A DNA stretch of 64,000 nt from Chlorokybus atmophyticus (Eukaryota > Streptophyta > Chlorokybophyceae > Chlorokybales > Chlorokybaceae): NCBI GenBank assembly GCA_009103225.1, contig RHPI01002090.1:1674707-1738706 (forward strand), read 5' to 3'. Positions 11,923 through 22,479 of the stretch are shown here, piece by piece. Numbering within the stretch: the first letter of the stretch is position 1; each line of letters begins with the position of its first letter. The position numbers and the translations under genes were made by a program. Below the pieces are notes generated by a model. It made no database searches. It was not told the DNA's origin and was given only the letters and a program-made list of their open reading frames with translations.

Positions 11923-13431
11923 GTCGCAGTATTTTTTCCGTGCCGGCCGACTACATATCGGCAACGGCCGTGCACCTGATAATACTTATTTAGACTGTCG
12001 TAGCTCAGTCCACCTGTAATCTCGATACAGGGACCTAAGAATAACTTCCATCCCCGGCCGTTTACACAAAGGGACTGACTTGGACGGACAGGTACTTGTC
12101 AGTTACATACCCGTTAGGCAAAAGGGACTTAACCTAACCAACCGGTATCTGTTAGTTAGGTACAGTTAATGTACCGGTGACTGTACACTAACTTTGTGTG
12201 ACTAACAGGTACCTCATGGTACCATTTCCCTACCGACCGCTATTGATAGGTACGTCTAAAGGTACATCTTAGTACCGTTCAGGTCATGATTAGATACTCA
12301 AATGCGTGACAAGCAAGACGGCGACTGAAATTAAAAAATTACAATGTATATTGCAAGTTATAATTGTACTACAATGTATGCACAATCTGAACTACCTATT
12401 GTGAGCTACTACTACCATTACTACTACCATAGTCTAAGGTCTTAATAGAAATCGGCGCTCTTGCATCGCGCTCCACCTCCGCCGTCGCTCCTTATCCACC
12501 GCCGCTCCTGCAAAGCACAAGGCAATTAATCATGCGCAGTCAACAGCAATATACGCAACCTTCGCACCCGCGTTCTGTCGCTTACCATACCGCCGCCGCC
12601 GCCGCCGCCTGGTTTGGCCTGGCCTGACCTGGTTTGGCCTGGCCAGGGCCGCCCTCGGACAAAAACGGCAATTAGCTTGCATACGTATAAGAACGTCAGC
12701 ATACAAGCTTACTTCCTGTAGGCCGTCGCCGTCGCCGCCGCCCAGCGCTCACCTGTTCAACACTTCAAACCGTTGAGCGTTTGAATGACTTGGGCAGCCC
12801 AAGTCATTCAAACGCTCAACGGTACAATGGGACCGTCGCACCGTCCAAATGGTACGATTATGTCACTATAGCAATGGACATTTCGTACGATTAATCTAAT
12901 ATGAGAATTGCACTGTACCACCGTCCCAACTTACCGGCATTACTCGACGACATATAGGGACGGGCGGTAACTTGCTTGCATAACCGTTAGGTCACCGCCG
13001 CGTTAAGTGCACGACCGGCGGTCGGCCGTTACTTAATAAACTCGGTAAGGTCACCTGATAGGGATTAACGGTCACTGGCTTGCCATAGCAGGCAGGCCGT
13101 CGCATACTTTCCGACGGTCAGGGTACGACCGACGGTCGTCACTGTTTGTGACCAAAATGTGACTTATTTGCGATACAATAGGTCGCCATCGCGCAAATGG
13201 GACGCCCGACAATCGGCCGTCACCTTAAAGCGTGGTGTTGCCGTCACAGGCAGGCCGCCGTCGATTGTACCTATCGGCCGATCGCTTGCCGTCGGTACAT
13301 GGTGCTTAGTAGTAACGGCCGTCTTAAAAAGTCCCTTTATGGACCAATCCGTTATGTCAGGTGGGATCAGGCAGGGTCAGGCACCCGTCAGTCCCTTAGT
13401 CCCTTGTCAGTCACCGTGTAAAATTTGCGAC
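11923..13431. mobile_element. GTCGCA-type DNA element, copy A (non-coding)
   Basis: This 1509-bp unit is homologous to 52167-53651 (copy B) from end to end. It begins GTCGCAG and ends TTTGCGAC, giving short inverted ends. AGTT flanks both sides (11919-11922 and 13432-13435). It has no long open frame. Inside are many CGGCCGTCAC-like and GGTACC-like motifs, GCC triplets near 12590-12610, and a perfect hairpin at 12769-12823. It behaves as a non-autonomous DNA transposon. The superfamily is undetermined. Confidence 0.75.
12769..12823. repeat. 27-bp perfect inverted repeat with one-base loop
   Basis: The left arm starts ACCGTTGAGCGTTTG, the right arm ends CAAACGCTCAACGGT, and a single A separates them. 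The structure is conserved in copy B at 52968-53006, where one stem pair changes from G-C to A-T on both arms. Confidence 0.95.
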
Positions 13432-14694
13432 AGTTGTGGAGAGCAGGCAAGCTGCAGGTACGACCAGCAACTATCGTAGCTCGCATGCTGACCTGTGGCG
13501 CACACCGCCACGAGTTAGCAACTGCTCAAGTGGCAGTGCTAGCTGTGGCGGCGGTCCTCTTGAGTCGCGAATCGCTTGCATGGCCCTTACATACTGGCTG
13601 CAAAGCACTTTCCAAAAACGGTCACATTACACAATGTACCATGCAAAGAATAGCGGGCATGACTGATGCTCCCCGTAATGAACCAACTTTTGAGCAATCA
13701 TATGGTACAAGTATTTAGTTGATACTCCGTACACGCCCGCCGTGCGGAACATCCATCCCCGCCGTGCGGAAAGCATATGCAGGCTGTATGTAACATTGGC
13801 ACCTTAACCACTAGGCTATAGCAGCAAAAGTCGCTGCCACAATAGGGAGCAACATGTCTCACATATGCCCCATCTTATATGTATTACACTATATCTGTGT
13901 TATGTCATGTCCATGAGCAAAGTTGCCATGCTTGTAATGAAGTCGGACTTAAACGAACACCAAAGCTTGAACGGAGATACCGACTAATTACTACCCCATA
14001 CTTGCAATTGACATGCAAATCTGAATGCGGGTGAGGTACACGTGTGACCGGCAGTGTTTGAAACTGTGGCAGCTTTTTTGGTTGTTGATGGCCGTGCATA
14101 GATTCTCATATAAGCAAAGTAACGTATATATTACGTATATTAATTACAGATGTGATAAGGACGTCACGAACATATACGCCGATTACGATTGCAATAATAA
14201 AATGGAGTATATGCATACAATGATGTTATCCAACTTTTTGCTATAACATTATACTTGTCTGACAGTTTGCGGTAGCCACCATTGCTTTATGTAGTGTTAC
14301 AGTGTAATACGGTTCAATGATGAAACATGCATAAGCATTTATACAATACATACACATTATAATATTTAACTCTATGTCGCATTTTAAAGGTTTTAAGCTA
14401 CCAACAAATAGGTCACAAGGAGGAATTCGCATGTCACTAATTTGCAACCTTTAAATATGTGCATCATGTATAAATGCTTAACTGGAATTATATTATATGA
14501 CCATGTAATGATATAATGCTATTTTATGAACATCCCATCATAAAAGCCATTATTTCACAAAAAACATCATGTAACGAGTCTTGCCAAAACTTACGCATCG
14601 TTATTATTGACCGGAGTATCAACATCCGTAAAACCCTAACCTAGGCCAAGCCTTCACTTTCGCATTATTCTGGTCCGTCTCCGTGATGCACATG
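13432..14694. other. Repeat-flanking intergenic DNA
   Basis: Bases ~13795-13865 are homologous to ~49443-49505. On the minus strand both contain TAGCCTAGTGG or TAGCATAATGG, which resemble a tRNA A box. Bases ~14520-14694 form a diverged direct repeat with ~15750-15975. No gene seen. Confidence 0.45.
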
Positions 14695-15216
14695 TGTCAC
14701 AGCCCACTCGACCACAAAAGACTTGGTGCTTTTATGGTCGATTTGTGGTATTTTAATGTGCCTTCCCGTTACATTCCCCCCACTTAAGAACGCTGACGTC
14801 CTCGGCAGCTGCCCGCTCAGCTGGGGAATTACCCAAGGGGTTTGTTAGGGTCGGTCACCGGCCCCACAGCCAAGGACCGGTCAATTTAGGCCCATACCGG
14901 TCAGCGCCCGCATAGCGCGCCGCTACCGGCCCCACAGGTCGCGTCGCCGCGATAGGCAGGTCGCGCCCTGCCGCGCCGACTGAACTGGTCAGTTCGCTGC
15001 CATTAGGCAAGTCGCGACCCATCGATGATGGCACTCATAAAGTGACCATTTACGATGTTATTGGATCGAGAAACAACGACCGCGGAATTCGTGTGCAAGG
15101 CAGGAATCGAACCCGGGTCTCAAGCTCCGATGACCAATGTCACAGCCCACTCGACCACAAAAGACTTGATGCTCTTACGCTCGATTTGTGGTAATACAAT
15201 GTACCTTCCCGTTACA
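14695..15216 (-). mobile_element. Miniature terminal-repeat retroelement (TRIM-like), copy A
   Basis: This 522-bp element has 79-bp terminal direct repeats at 14695-14773 and 15138-15216, each starting TGTCACAG and ending GTTACA on the plus strand. CATG flanks both sides. In the retroelement direction (minus) the LTR starts TGTAACGGGAAGG and is preceded by a polypurine tract, AAGTGGGGGGAA. After the other LTR comes TTGGTCATCGGAGC, resembling the gypsy primer site, and then a tRNA-like T-arm (GGTTCGATTCC, minus strand of 15103-15113). It has no coding capacity, so any movement would need proteins from another element. Confidence 0.8.
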
Positions 15217-16540
15217 CATGTATAGTCCAAGCATCAGTGTAAATCTATTGCAAGACATCTCTGCCGTATATGATATGATGTAGTAAGATCACATCATACC
15301 TGAAACTGTCAGAGTGGTATCAGCACGTTGTGTTATTTTTTGTATCAATGATAACCAATATGCTCATTTTAATACTCAAATACTCTCATCATCATATAAT
15401 TTCATATGGTGTTTTTGACGAAAGCAATTAACAATGCCGATGCAAGTTGTCAAAGATGATTACTGCTTATTTTTCATGCAACGTATTTTCAAGGCCAGTT
15501 TTAAAAGGGAAATTGAGGGAAAACACAAAAGGGGGGGGGGGGGGGGGATAGGCATGGTAGTGATAATATGAAATTGAAATTATAATCTGCATATCATTGT
15601 CTAGCTTTCACCTCACTGTGTTTCAAGCCTGTTTCAAACCCTAACCTTCAATTTTAACCCATGTTTGAAACCTTATATCCTCAGACTAGCTTAAGTCTTT
15701 GTGTGTTTTGTTGATGGCAATTGCGATGTAGATGTAACATCTTATATGAGGTCATATGCTAATTTGAGTTTACCATAACATTTGATGCTAACATATGATC
15801 ATACATTCATGAAAGCCATATATAAAAAACCAATCGTGTAGCGGTTTTGCCAAAACTCACTATGCATCATTGTTGAGGGTTGTAGTAGCAACATCTACCA
15901 AACCCCAACCTAGGCCAAGCCTTTTATTGTAGACGCATCGTCTTCACATGTCTCGATGATGCACACGTGTAGCATAGGTACCAGTCAAAGCCTTTGTTAA
16001 AGCTTACGCACAATTGCATTACCATTGAAGGTAGTAATGAACCAATAACTCGTTACCCATCATTATTATAGCACAATTGATCATTTTCATTCCAAACTGG
16101 CATAACACATGTGATTTAATTTAACACCATCAGGTGATCATGCCAACAATTGACACTCAACTCTTGGCATGTTATAATAAATTAATTTATCTCCATTTAT
16201 TGTGTTTCAAGTGGTCACATCTTTTATATTATGATACCATCAACAACACGATACACATGTGCGCGGTCGAACGGGTATAGACCTCATAAATGTCAGTCCT
16301 AGTGTATCGCACGGTATATACACACCTGTTTTCTACACAAATACTACCACAATTGCAAAAACTGTGTAAATCTTTTACTGGCGCAACCACATGTTATTGT
16401 TGTGAACAACGTCCATGCAGTTGTTATGGATAAAGTATAGACCTTACGCGCGTAGCGAGCCTGGCTATACAATTCATAGGGTAATATAGGCCATAATAGC
16501 AGACACACTGACAACATCGTGACCTGCAGAAAGCCAGTCA
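15217..16540. other. AT-rich intergenic DNA
   Basis: It contains a 17-base G-run at 15531-15547 and the second copy of the diverged repeat (~15750-15975), which includes AACCTAGGCCAAGCCTT also found near 14638. No open frame of note. Confidence 0.4.
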
Positions 16541-16559
16541 GCTAGCTACAAGCATAAAA

Positions 16560-16724
16560 TACGTGGCAGAAGGCCCGTCACGGTCCTGTTGGCACAATGA
16601 ATGCGTGATGCTTTGCAAGAGTGTGCGGCGTCACGCGCTATGTCCGTCACCGCTGACGTCAGAACTATGTACAGCCAAGATCTGGCCGCTGCCTACGTGT
16701 TCGGCCAATCGTGGCTGACGTGTC
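16560..16724 (+). promoter_or_regulatory. Cluster of ACGT-core (ABRE/bZIP-like) motifs upstream of LEA-like gene
   Basis: TACGTGGC at 16560-16567 matches the plant abscisic acid response element consensus. TGACGTCA at 16654-16661 is a palindromic bZIP site. TACGTGT is at 16694-16700 and GACGTGTC at 16717-16724. They lie about 475-640 bases before the LEA-like ATG. LEA genes in plants are commonly driven by such motifs under water stress. That they act here is inference. Confidence 0.45.
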
Positions 16725-17060
16725 TTAAATCCTCAGAGGCAATCAAAATCCTCAGAGCTTCGTACCATGGTGCTGATTTACGGCTCAAGATAGGTCTGCC
16801 CAGTCTGCCAGTCCTAGGCAGCGCCTCCAAGCAGCGGCAGACTGTGGCATATAATGGTCATGAATGACGCTGCATTACAGACCATTAAAATCTATCGATA
16901 TCATCTTATACACAGTGCATAGTGCGCTATCATGTTGACCATGACTTTGCGCGGCACATCGTATCGCGAGCAATCTGCCTGCCACATCTTGCCTCAGATT
17001 TTGAGTGTCTCCTGCGGAAGTCGCCAGAATTTGCCACAAGCTGCGCGGCCCAGCAGCTGG

Positions 17061-17068
17061 TATATAAC
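17061..17068 (+). promoter_or_regulatory. TATA box of LEA-like gene
   Basis: TATATAAC lies 137 bases upstream of the ATG at 17198. This is a plausible distance for a core promoter with a ~100-base 5' UTR. Confidence 0.5.
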
Positions 17069-17197
17069 GCCGCTGCTGCGCTCCAAGTAGCAAAGCAGTT
17101 TGATTGAAGCATTCAGTGTTCAAGCCGCCGTTGCGTGACCCTGCCCTTGTGGATAGTGTGTGTGTTGCGCTTTTCAAGCTCTCATCTCTCTCCAGCG

Positions 17198-17744
17198 ATG
17201 GCTTCCACCGACGGCCAGGACGTGAAGAACAAGGCCGGCGAGGCCTTCCAGACCATGGGCGACTTCGCCCACAACAAGAAGGTTCGCATGCGTGACTCGT
17301 TTGTGCGTGTGTTTGCGAGTATGTAAGCAGCATGTCTGGCTGTTTTAAGGATCACATCGGCAGTGCAAGGAGTTAGTGCTGATCGTAATGCCGTTGACAG
17401 GAGGAAGCCAAGGGTGCGATGTCGAACGCTGCTGACAACGCCCGCGACAAGGCTCAGGACGCCAAGGAGCACACCCAGCGCGCTGCCTCTGACACCACAC
17501 AGGCGGCTGGTGACAAGCTGAACCAGGCTGGTGACAAGCTGAACCAGAAGTCCGATGAGATGGCGCCACAGCCGGTATGTCATCTCCTCGTTGGCTTCCT
17601 GCTAGTCTGTGTGTGTAGGCATTGTGTGCAATCAGTTGACCGATCGGTGCTAATGCATTTGATATGATGCAGACACTGGTTGAGAGAGTGACCGACACAG
17701 TCAACAGCACGGTGGACACTGTCAAGGCCAAGCTTGGATACTAA
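17198..17744 (+). CDS. LEA-like hydrophilic stress protein (3 exons)
   Basis: Exons 17198-17281, 17401-17574 and 17673-17744 join in phase 0 and give 109 residues. The protein is almost wholly hydrophilic and rich in Ala, Lys, Asp, Gln and Thr, with amphipathic helix spacing like group 3 late embryogenesis abundant proteins. Examples are NAADNARDKAQDAKEHTQRA and a tandem AGDKLNQ repeat. Such proteins protect membranes and enzymes during drying, cold or salt stress. There is no cysteine and no membrane segment. The start follows a TATA box and has a good context (GCGATGGC). ACGT-core motifs upstream fit stress induction. It could also be a generic apolipoprotein-like helical protein. Confidence 0.75.
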
Positions 17745-19630
17745 ACACTTGCTAGGCCAGACATTGCGTAGTTCGCGCACTGTACAGCATCTTCTTCCAT
17801 TTTGTAGATTAGTTGCACAGAGCAGCGTTAGGCTTCAGCTAGGCAGTGCATGCTGGCCTGCTGCATTACAACAGAATTTCCTAACTCCATCTGTTTCCGC
17901 ATTTTCTGCAACCACATTTCTGGTGCGCAATCAGGACGTTTTGTCCCCTGTGTGGATTTAACAATAACAATGTGCATGCCTGCCTATTGTCATGCTGCGA
18001 TCTAGCTCACCCGCCAACTGTCCTGACCAGAGCAGCCAGCACTGTAGTTTGCAATTTAGCTTGTCCGCTTGGGAATATTAACAAGCGAAGTTGTGCAGCC
18101 ATTAGTGTGGTTTTGAACCACCAGCGCAAAATTATGGCAACTACTGCATTAAGCCATTGTCTGTAGTGTTTTGACATATACATGAAATGGTGTGCCTAGT
18201 CGTGCAACTGTCGGTGTGTGTGTGACTAGCACAGCCTTAACTCAAGTAACGTATGTACCCATTATTTGCTCGTGGATCAGCAGTACTGCTGTGCCTGCTT
18301 GCAATTGCACTTTGCTCACACATGCAGCATTCACGTGATTGCCTGCTGTTCGCAACTAGAGCCCAACAACCCAAAGCATAAGTAGTCAAGCATGCTGGCG
18401 AGTAGTCAAACATGCGCACCCTCGCAGATTAATTCACCCATATTGCGCCAAATGGGCAGTACACAAAGGCGTTGTGTGACAAAGTTAGTCCGCAAGCAAA
18501 TCTGGTTTTGTACCATACCACGTCCACAACAGCGCGTGTACCACTCTAAGACAACGATCAATCCTTCAAAGCTGTCCCGCGGGCGCGGTATGCTGCGTTG
18601 AACATGCAGCTTCTGCCACTTGCCCAGCTGCAAAGCTAACTCCAATAACGCTGGCTGGCTTATTGGCCGCAGGACACTTACTTACAGCCAAGCTGCAACC
18701 AACCAACAGCCAGCACCCGTCCAGCTAGGCCAACCTCCCGTCAAGACGCGTGCAGCAGTCAGCCACCGCAGAGTGCCTCTCCTCTTCCTGCGAACTCCCA
18801 AACCAAAACCGCCGCCTCCTCCTCTGCCTCCTCCGACCTCGCCGCCGCCTCACTAGTGACAAAAATGCGCAGCAGCGGTGACTGTTGATCAGACCGCCGA
18901 CGATTCGGCGCGAAACCCGGTGATGACTGTTAGTCATCGACCGCCGACCAGTGCAATGAGCTTACGTCCGCAACTGTCGGTGCAGTTGGCAACGGTCTCG
19001 CGAGAGTCAGCGCAGTGCTCGCTCGGGGAGCCAACGTGGCCAGCCACCAAGCTGAGGCGGCGGTGTGCGTGTGGGCGTGTGCCGAGTGGCATTCTGTCGC
19101 CGGGCTGCGGGAGGTGAGGGTGGAAGGAGAGACAGGGCGTTGCTTAGTTGTCCAGGGGTACAGCAGCGCTCTTTGACAAGTAGTGAGGAGGTACTGGAGT
19201 AAGTGGCTGACTGCTTCGCAGCAAGGAGATTCTACAGGCAAGGCAGCGGCGCACGCAACGCTACACAGCTGCTGCTGATCACGTTAGCTCTCAGCGGAGC
19301 GTGTTGAGGCGTGCTGCAGTTGAGAGGTTGGTAATGATGTGTTCGCACCGCAGCGGAGCTGTGTCCCCTTGTCCTCGGCAGTGTTGCTCGGCGCCCAGAG
19401 CTCAGCAGCAAGTCGCTGGAATGCACTAACAACTCGTGATTTGCTAATGCATAGACTACTGGTCTTAGTCTCAGCGTACTTCTAAATATGCAATCCACCT
19501 TGAAAGCCAACACTGCCATGGCCAGTGAAGCATGTCACCTGCTGTTTGCGCTCAGCACTTTGCTTGTTGTTCCGCATTGTTTTTGAACCTGCTATGCTGC
19601 GTGCTTAGGTGCAGACTACTAAGTGAACCC
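17745..19630. other. Intergenic region, GC-rich toward 19 kb
   Basis: The first part is the 3' region of the LEA-like gene. From ~18700 to ~19500 it becomes GC-rich and probably includes the promoter and 5' UTR, or unseen 5' exons, of the next gene. Open frames on both strands here carry no family signal. Confidence 0.35.
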
Positions 19631-21296
19631 ATGGCAGAAACAGCAGGTTTCTCACTGCCAAGTCACAGCCTGAGTCGAGGTTCAAACGGACTGTACCGCG
19701 ATGTGCACTTGGTACGTCTGTGTGTGTTTAGTTTGACAAGTGCCACGTATGCACACTACTGCAACCTCCCTGTCACTGCAGCATTTGCCCAGTGTCGTTC
19801 ACATCAGTGACGACGAAGACGACAGCGGGCCCGACTCACCCGTCGTGTTTAGCGGGCGCCAGTGGACCTCACCTCAGCAACATGAAACAGACACACTCGA
19901 TGAAGTTCCCGGCGCATCTCTGCAATCTGAGCCTAGTCCTGTTCAAGATCTCTTCGTGACAGGGCGAGCATTGACTGGCCGGCAGCTCGCAGACTATCAT
20001 GGTGCTGCAGTAGCCGTTGATGTGGACAGTGATGAAGACACTTCGGAAGGTACTTGACCTGAGTGACCACGTGCATGGCTTGGTTCAACGATGCAAGAGT
20101 TAGACTAGGCAGACAGCAACCAGTTTGCCACAATGACAGGACTGATACCCTGTACATATGTGCCCAGTGGACGTTGTGGACACAGCTGAAGATGGTGAAG
20201 ACTGCGAGGCCAGCAGCGATAGTGGGTCTGAATACGACTTTGCGACACAGGGGTGTACTGGAATAAAGCATGTGTCTTCCGTTTCTGCCAGCATTGACGC
20301 CTTGCTGAGTGAACCAAGTCTGCCGTTTCCCGAAACACAGCGCCGCCGCAGATGCTCTCCAACGCTAGGTTGGTTGAAAATGCACGCATGCACGCAGGCT
20401 TGCACACCCGAAACACACCGCACGCATGCACAGGTGTACGTTGCTTATGTAGGGGGTAAGAGTTGCAGGGGCTGCTTCCTGCTGCTGTCAGTATGCATTG
20501 CATGGTCAATATTCCATACATACAAACCTTGTCTTGCGTTGAGTACCAGGTCTTGCGTACTCTGTCAATGAATGCAACCATGACAAGTGAGTGTTGGACA
20601 AGGGCCCTTTTGATCGGGCAGTTATGACCATGGACTCTGTTGTGCCCATAATGCATTACCCATCTCGCTACTGAATGCCAGCTAGGGAGGTCATAAGCAA
20701 GACTGATGACATCTGGCTGGGCTTGAGCTGAACACTTCACACGCACCGTTATGCAGAAAACAGCAGCATCCAGTGGGCGCGCTCCAATCGTTGGCATTGT
20801 GAGTCGGACGCGCGGCAACAGGCACGTAAGGAGCAGGATGCTGGAACTACTGCTCCTGTCTTCAGAACCCTTGCTTCACCACCACCTCCTGCACACGCTG
20901 TGCATGAGAAATGCACGCTGGATGTGGATGGCTTTCTGCAAGGTACGTCCATGCAAGCCATGATGTATACCATATGCAGACTGACAGCTGTGTTCTCAGT
21001 TAGTTCCTTCACACTGCATAGGTCGCTGATGCTGAGCACGCAATGTTGCCTGCCATGTGAACGCGTCTTGTTGGATGCAGGTGTTGATTTGGACGGACTA
21101 CTGGCCCGCCTTGCCTGTGAAGTACCCTCTCAAAGGTATGTCTTTTGCCAAGCAGGTCATATTGAAGCTGCCTAGCCATGCTTATGGTTTGCTCCTTTAC
21201 AACCTTCCCTCGGTATGCAGGGTGCTCGACACAGAGGACACTGCAAAGCCAATAGTGGTGCAGTCGCCAGCAAAGGACAAATCTGGCAAACTGTAG
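19631..21296 (+). CDS. Acidic protein with SUMO-interacting-motif-like segments (6 exons)
   Basis: Exons 19631-19711, 19782-20049, 20168-20368, 20757-20942, 21081-21135 and 21221-21296 join in phase and give 288 residues. I do not recognise the family. Residues 32-41 (VVHISDDEDD) match the SUMO-interacting pattern: a hydrophobic core followed by serine and acidic residues. Weaker look-alikes are at ~102-112 (AVAVDVDSDED) and 117-128 (VDVVDTAEDGED). The C-terminal third has a short hydrophobic helix-like stretch (VDLDGLLARLACEV) and a basic tail. There is no membrane segment. An additional 37-base exon at 20550-20586 was considered but does not fit the phase. The start at 19631 is uncertain because the frame is open upstream. 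A nuclear role is inference. Confidence 0.5.
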
Positions 21297-21621
21297 CTTG
21301 CAGTAATGTCACAGGCACAACTAATTTCCCTAGGTAGCGCTGCGCAGTATAGTATGTGTTCTGTCCTTATTATATACTGTAATTGGGCGAACTAGGCGCG
21401 GTGGAGCTTAACAGCAGGCATGCAGCGCCACACTTCTGTTCCCTTAACCCGTATGAGTACTACTACACATATAGTCACACCTATGTCAATTTTGTCATCC
21501 AAGTACACGAAATCGACAGAATAAGCGATACAGCTTCAACTGGTCGCAGCGCACTGCGCAGTAACGTAATGCTGCACTAGCTTCCGCTACATAATGTGTA
21601 AGCATTGCTGCGCGATGCTCG
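21297..21621. other. Tail-to-tail intergenic gap
   Basis: This is the shared 3' region of two convergent genes. No gene seen. Confidence 0.5.
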
Positions 21622-22216
21622 TCATGACTGCGCCGATTCGTTCAGCATCTTTGTGCGCTCCGCAAGTACGCGCATCTGAAGCTCGCGCTCCTTATCCTGC
21701 CCACAATATCTCAATATTCTGGCAAGGAAACTGTTGCTGTATGACTGTCAACGCGGACAATGCAAACTCTGGCGAAAGCAAGAATTGTCAGGCATTGCAC
21801 ACAGCAAACAGCAATACAATGAGACCCCGCTAAGCAATCCGTTCCAAACAGAGGGATGTCGTTGCTCACATTGAATATGGGCGATGCTGCTAAGTGTGCA
21901 TTGGTGCACTCTATGAAGCTCAACCCTAAATTCTAAGAGCGACATACAACCGACCACATTGCTATTGAAACGCTGACTGCCTAGAGAACAAGCGTTATAT
22001 GCGCACGCCGTTTACAACGAAGCGAGTTCAAGGGAGCGAAACAATGAGGATGTCTATGCCTGATCCCTAAACCCAATAACATTTATGCAGTTGCGGGACG
22101 CAAAGACTCACCCGCCTCTCGCGGGACTCATGCAGTTGCCAGCCCAACCACTGTGATCTCGTCAGTGCATAGTACGCCACGGCGGTCATGCCGATGAAGG
22201 TCAGCACCCGCACCAT
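21622..22216 (-). CDS. 59-residue single-pass membrane protein (2 exons)
   Basis: Exon 1 is 22216-22112 (35 codons) and ends at a strong donor, GTGAGT. Exon 2 is 21696-21622 after the acceptor GGGCAG. Both are in phase 0. Residues 1-18 (MVRVLTFIGMTAVAYYAL) form one hydrophobic segment, and the rest is a charged helix with many Arg and Glu (DKERELQMRVLAERTKML). The pattern resembles small accessory subunits of mitochondrial or ER membrane complexes, but I do not recognise a family. It is divergent from RPS21 across ~263 bp, which argues for a real promoter. It was assembled from short exons, so it needs transcript support. Confidence 0.5.
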
Positions 22217-22479
22217 CGCCGCCGCCTGCGGTAGTCACCTGCGCCTACAAGTTTGCCCGGAGAAGAAGTACAGGTTGCTAAATTGCTAGATTAGGGTTTG
22301 GCCGCGATTGCCTGCAGAAACTGATTGCAGGCGATGCGACAGGAGGTCTGGTAAGACCGCCTGAGAGCGCCAGCCAAAGCGTCGCCGCCGCCTCCAAGGC
22401 TGGTCTCTCTGGCGGTGAGTGCCACGTGGCGCGGGCGTTGAGCGGGCGGCGTCAGGGGTCTCTTACTCTGCTGCCCATC
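22217..22479. promoter_or_regulatory. Shared promoter of RPS21 and 59-residue membrane protein
   Basis: The 263 bp between the two divergent ATGs must contain both 5' UTRs and promoters. CCACGTGG, a G-box-type palindrome, lies near 22421-22428. No TATA box is clear. Confidence 0.4.

Noticed and set aside
15060-15138. A functional tRNA gene
   Set aside because: Only a T-arm-like part is present. There is no matching acceptor stem or D-arm, and it lies inside a mobile element.
20550-20586. Extra small exon in the SIM-like gene
   Set aside because: It has good splice sites, but including it shifts the next exon out of frame; skipping it keeps the frame.
20105-20818. A 237-codon minus-strand open frame opposite the SIM-like gene
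   Set aside because: It has no family signal. The plus-strand exons explain the open sequence with consistent splicing.
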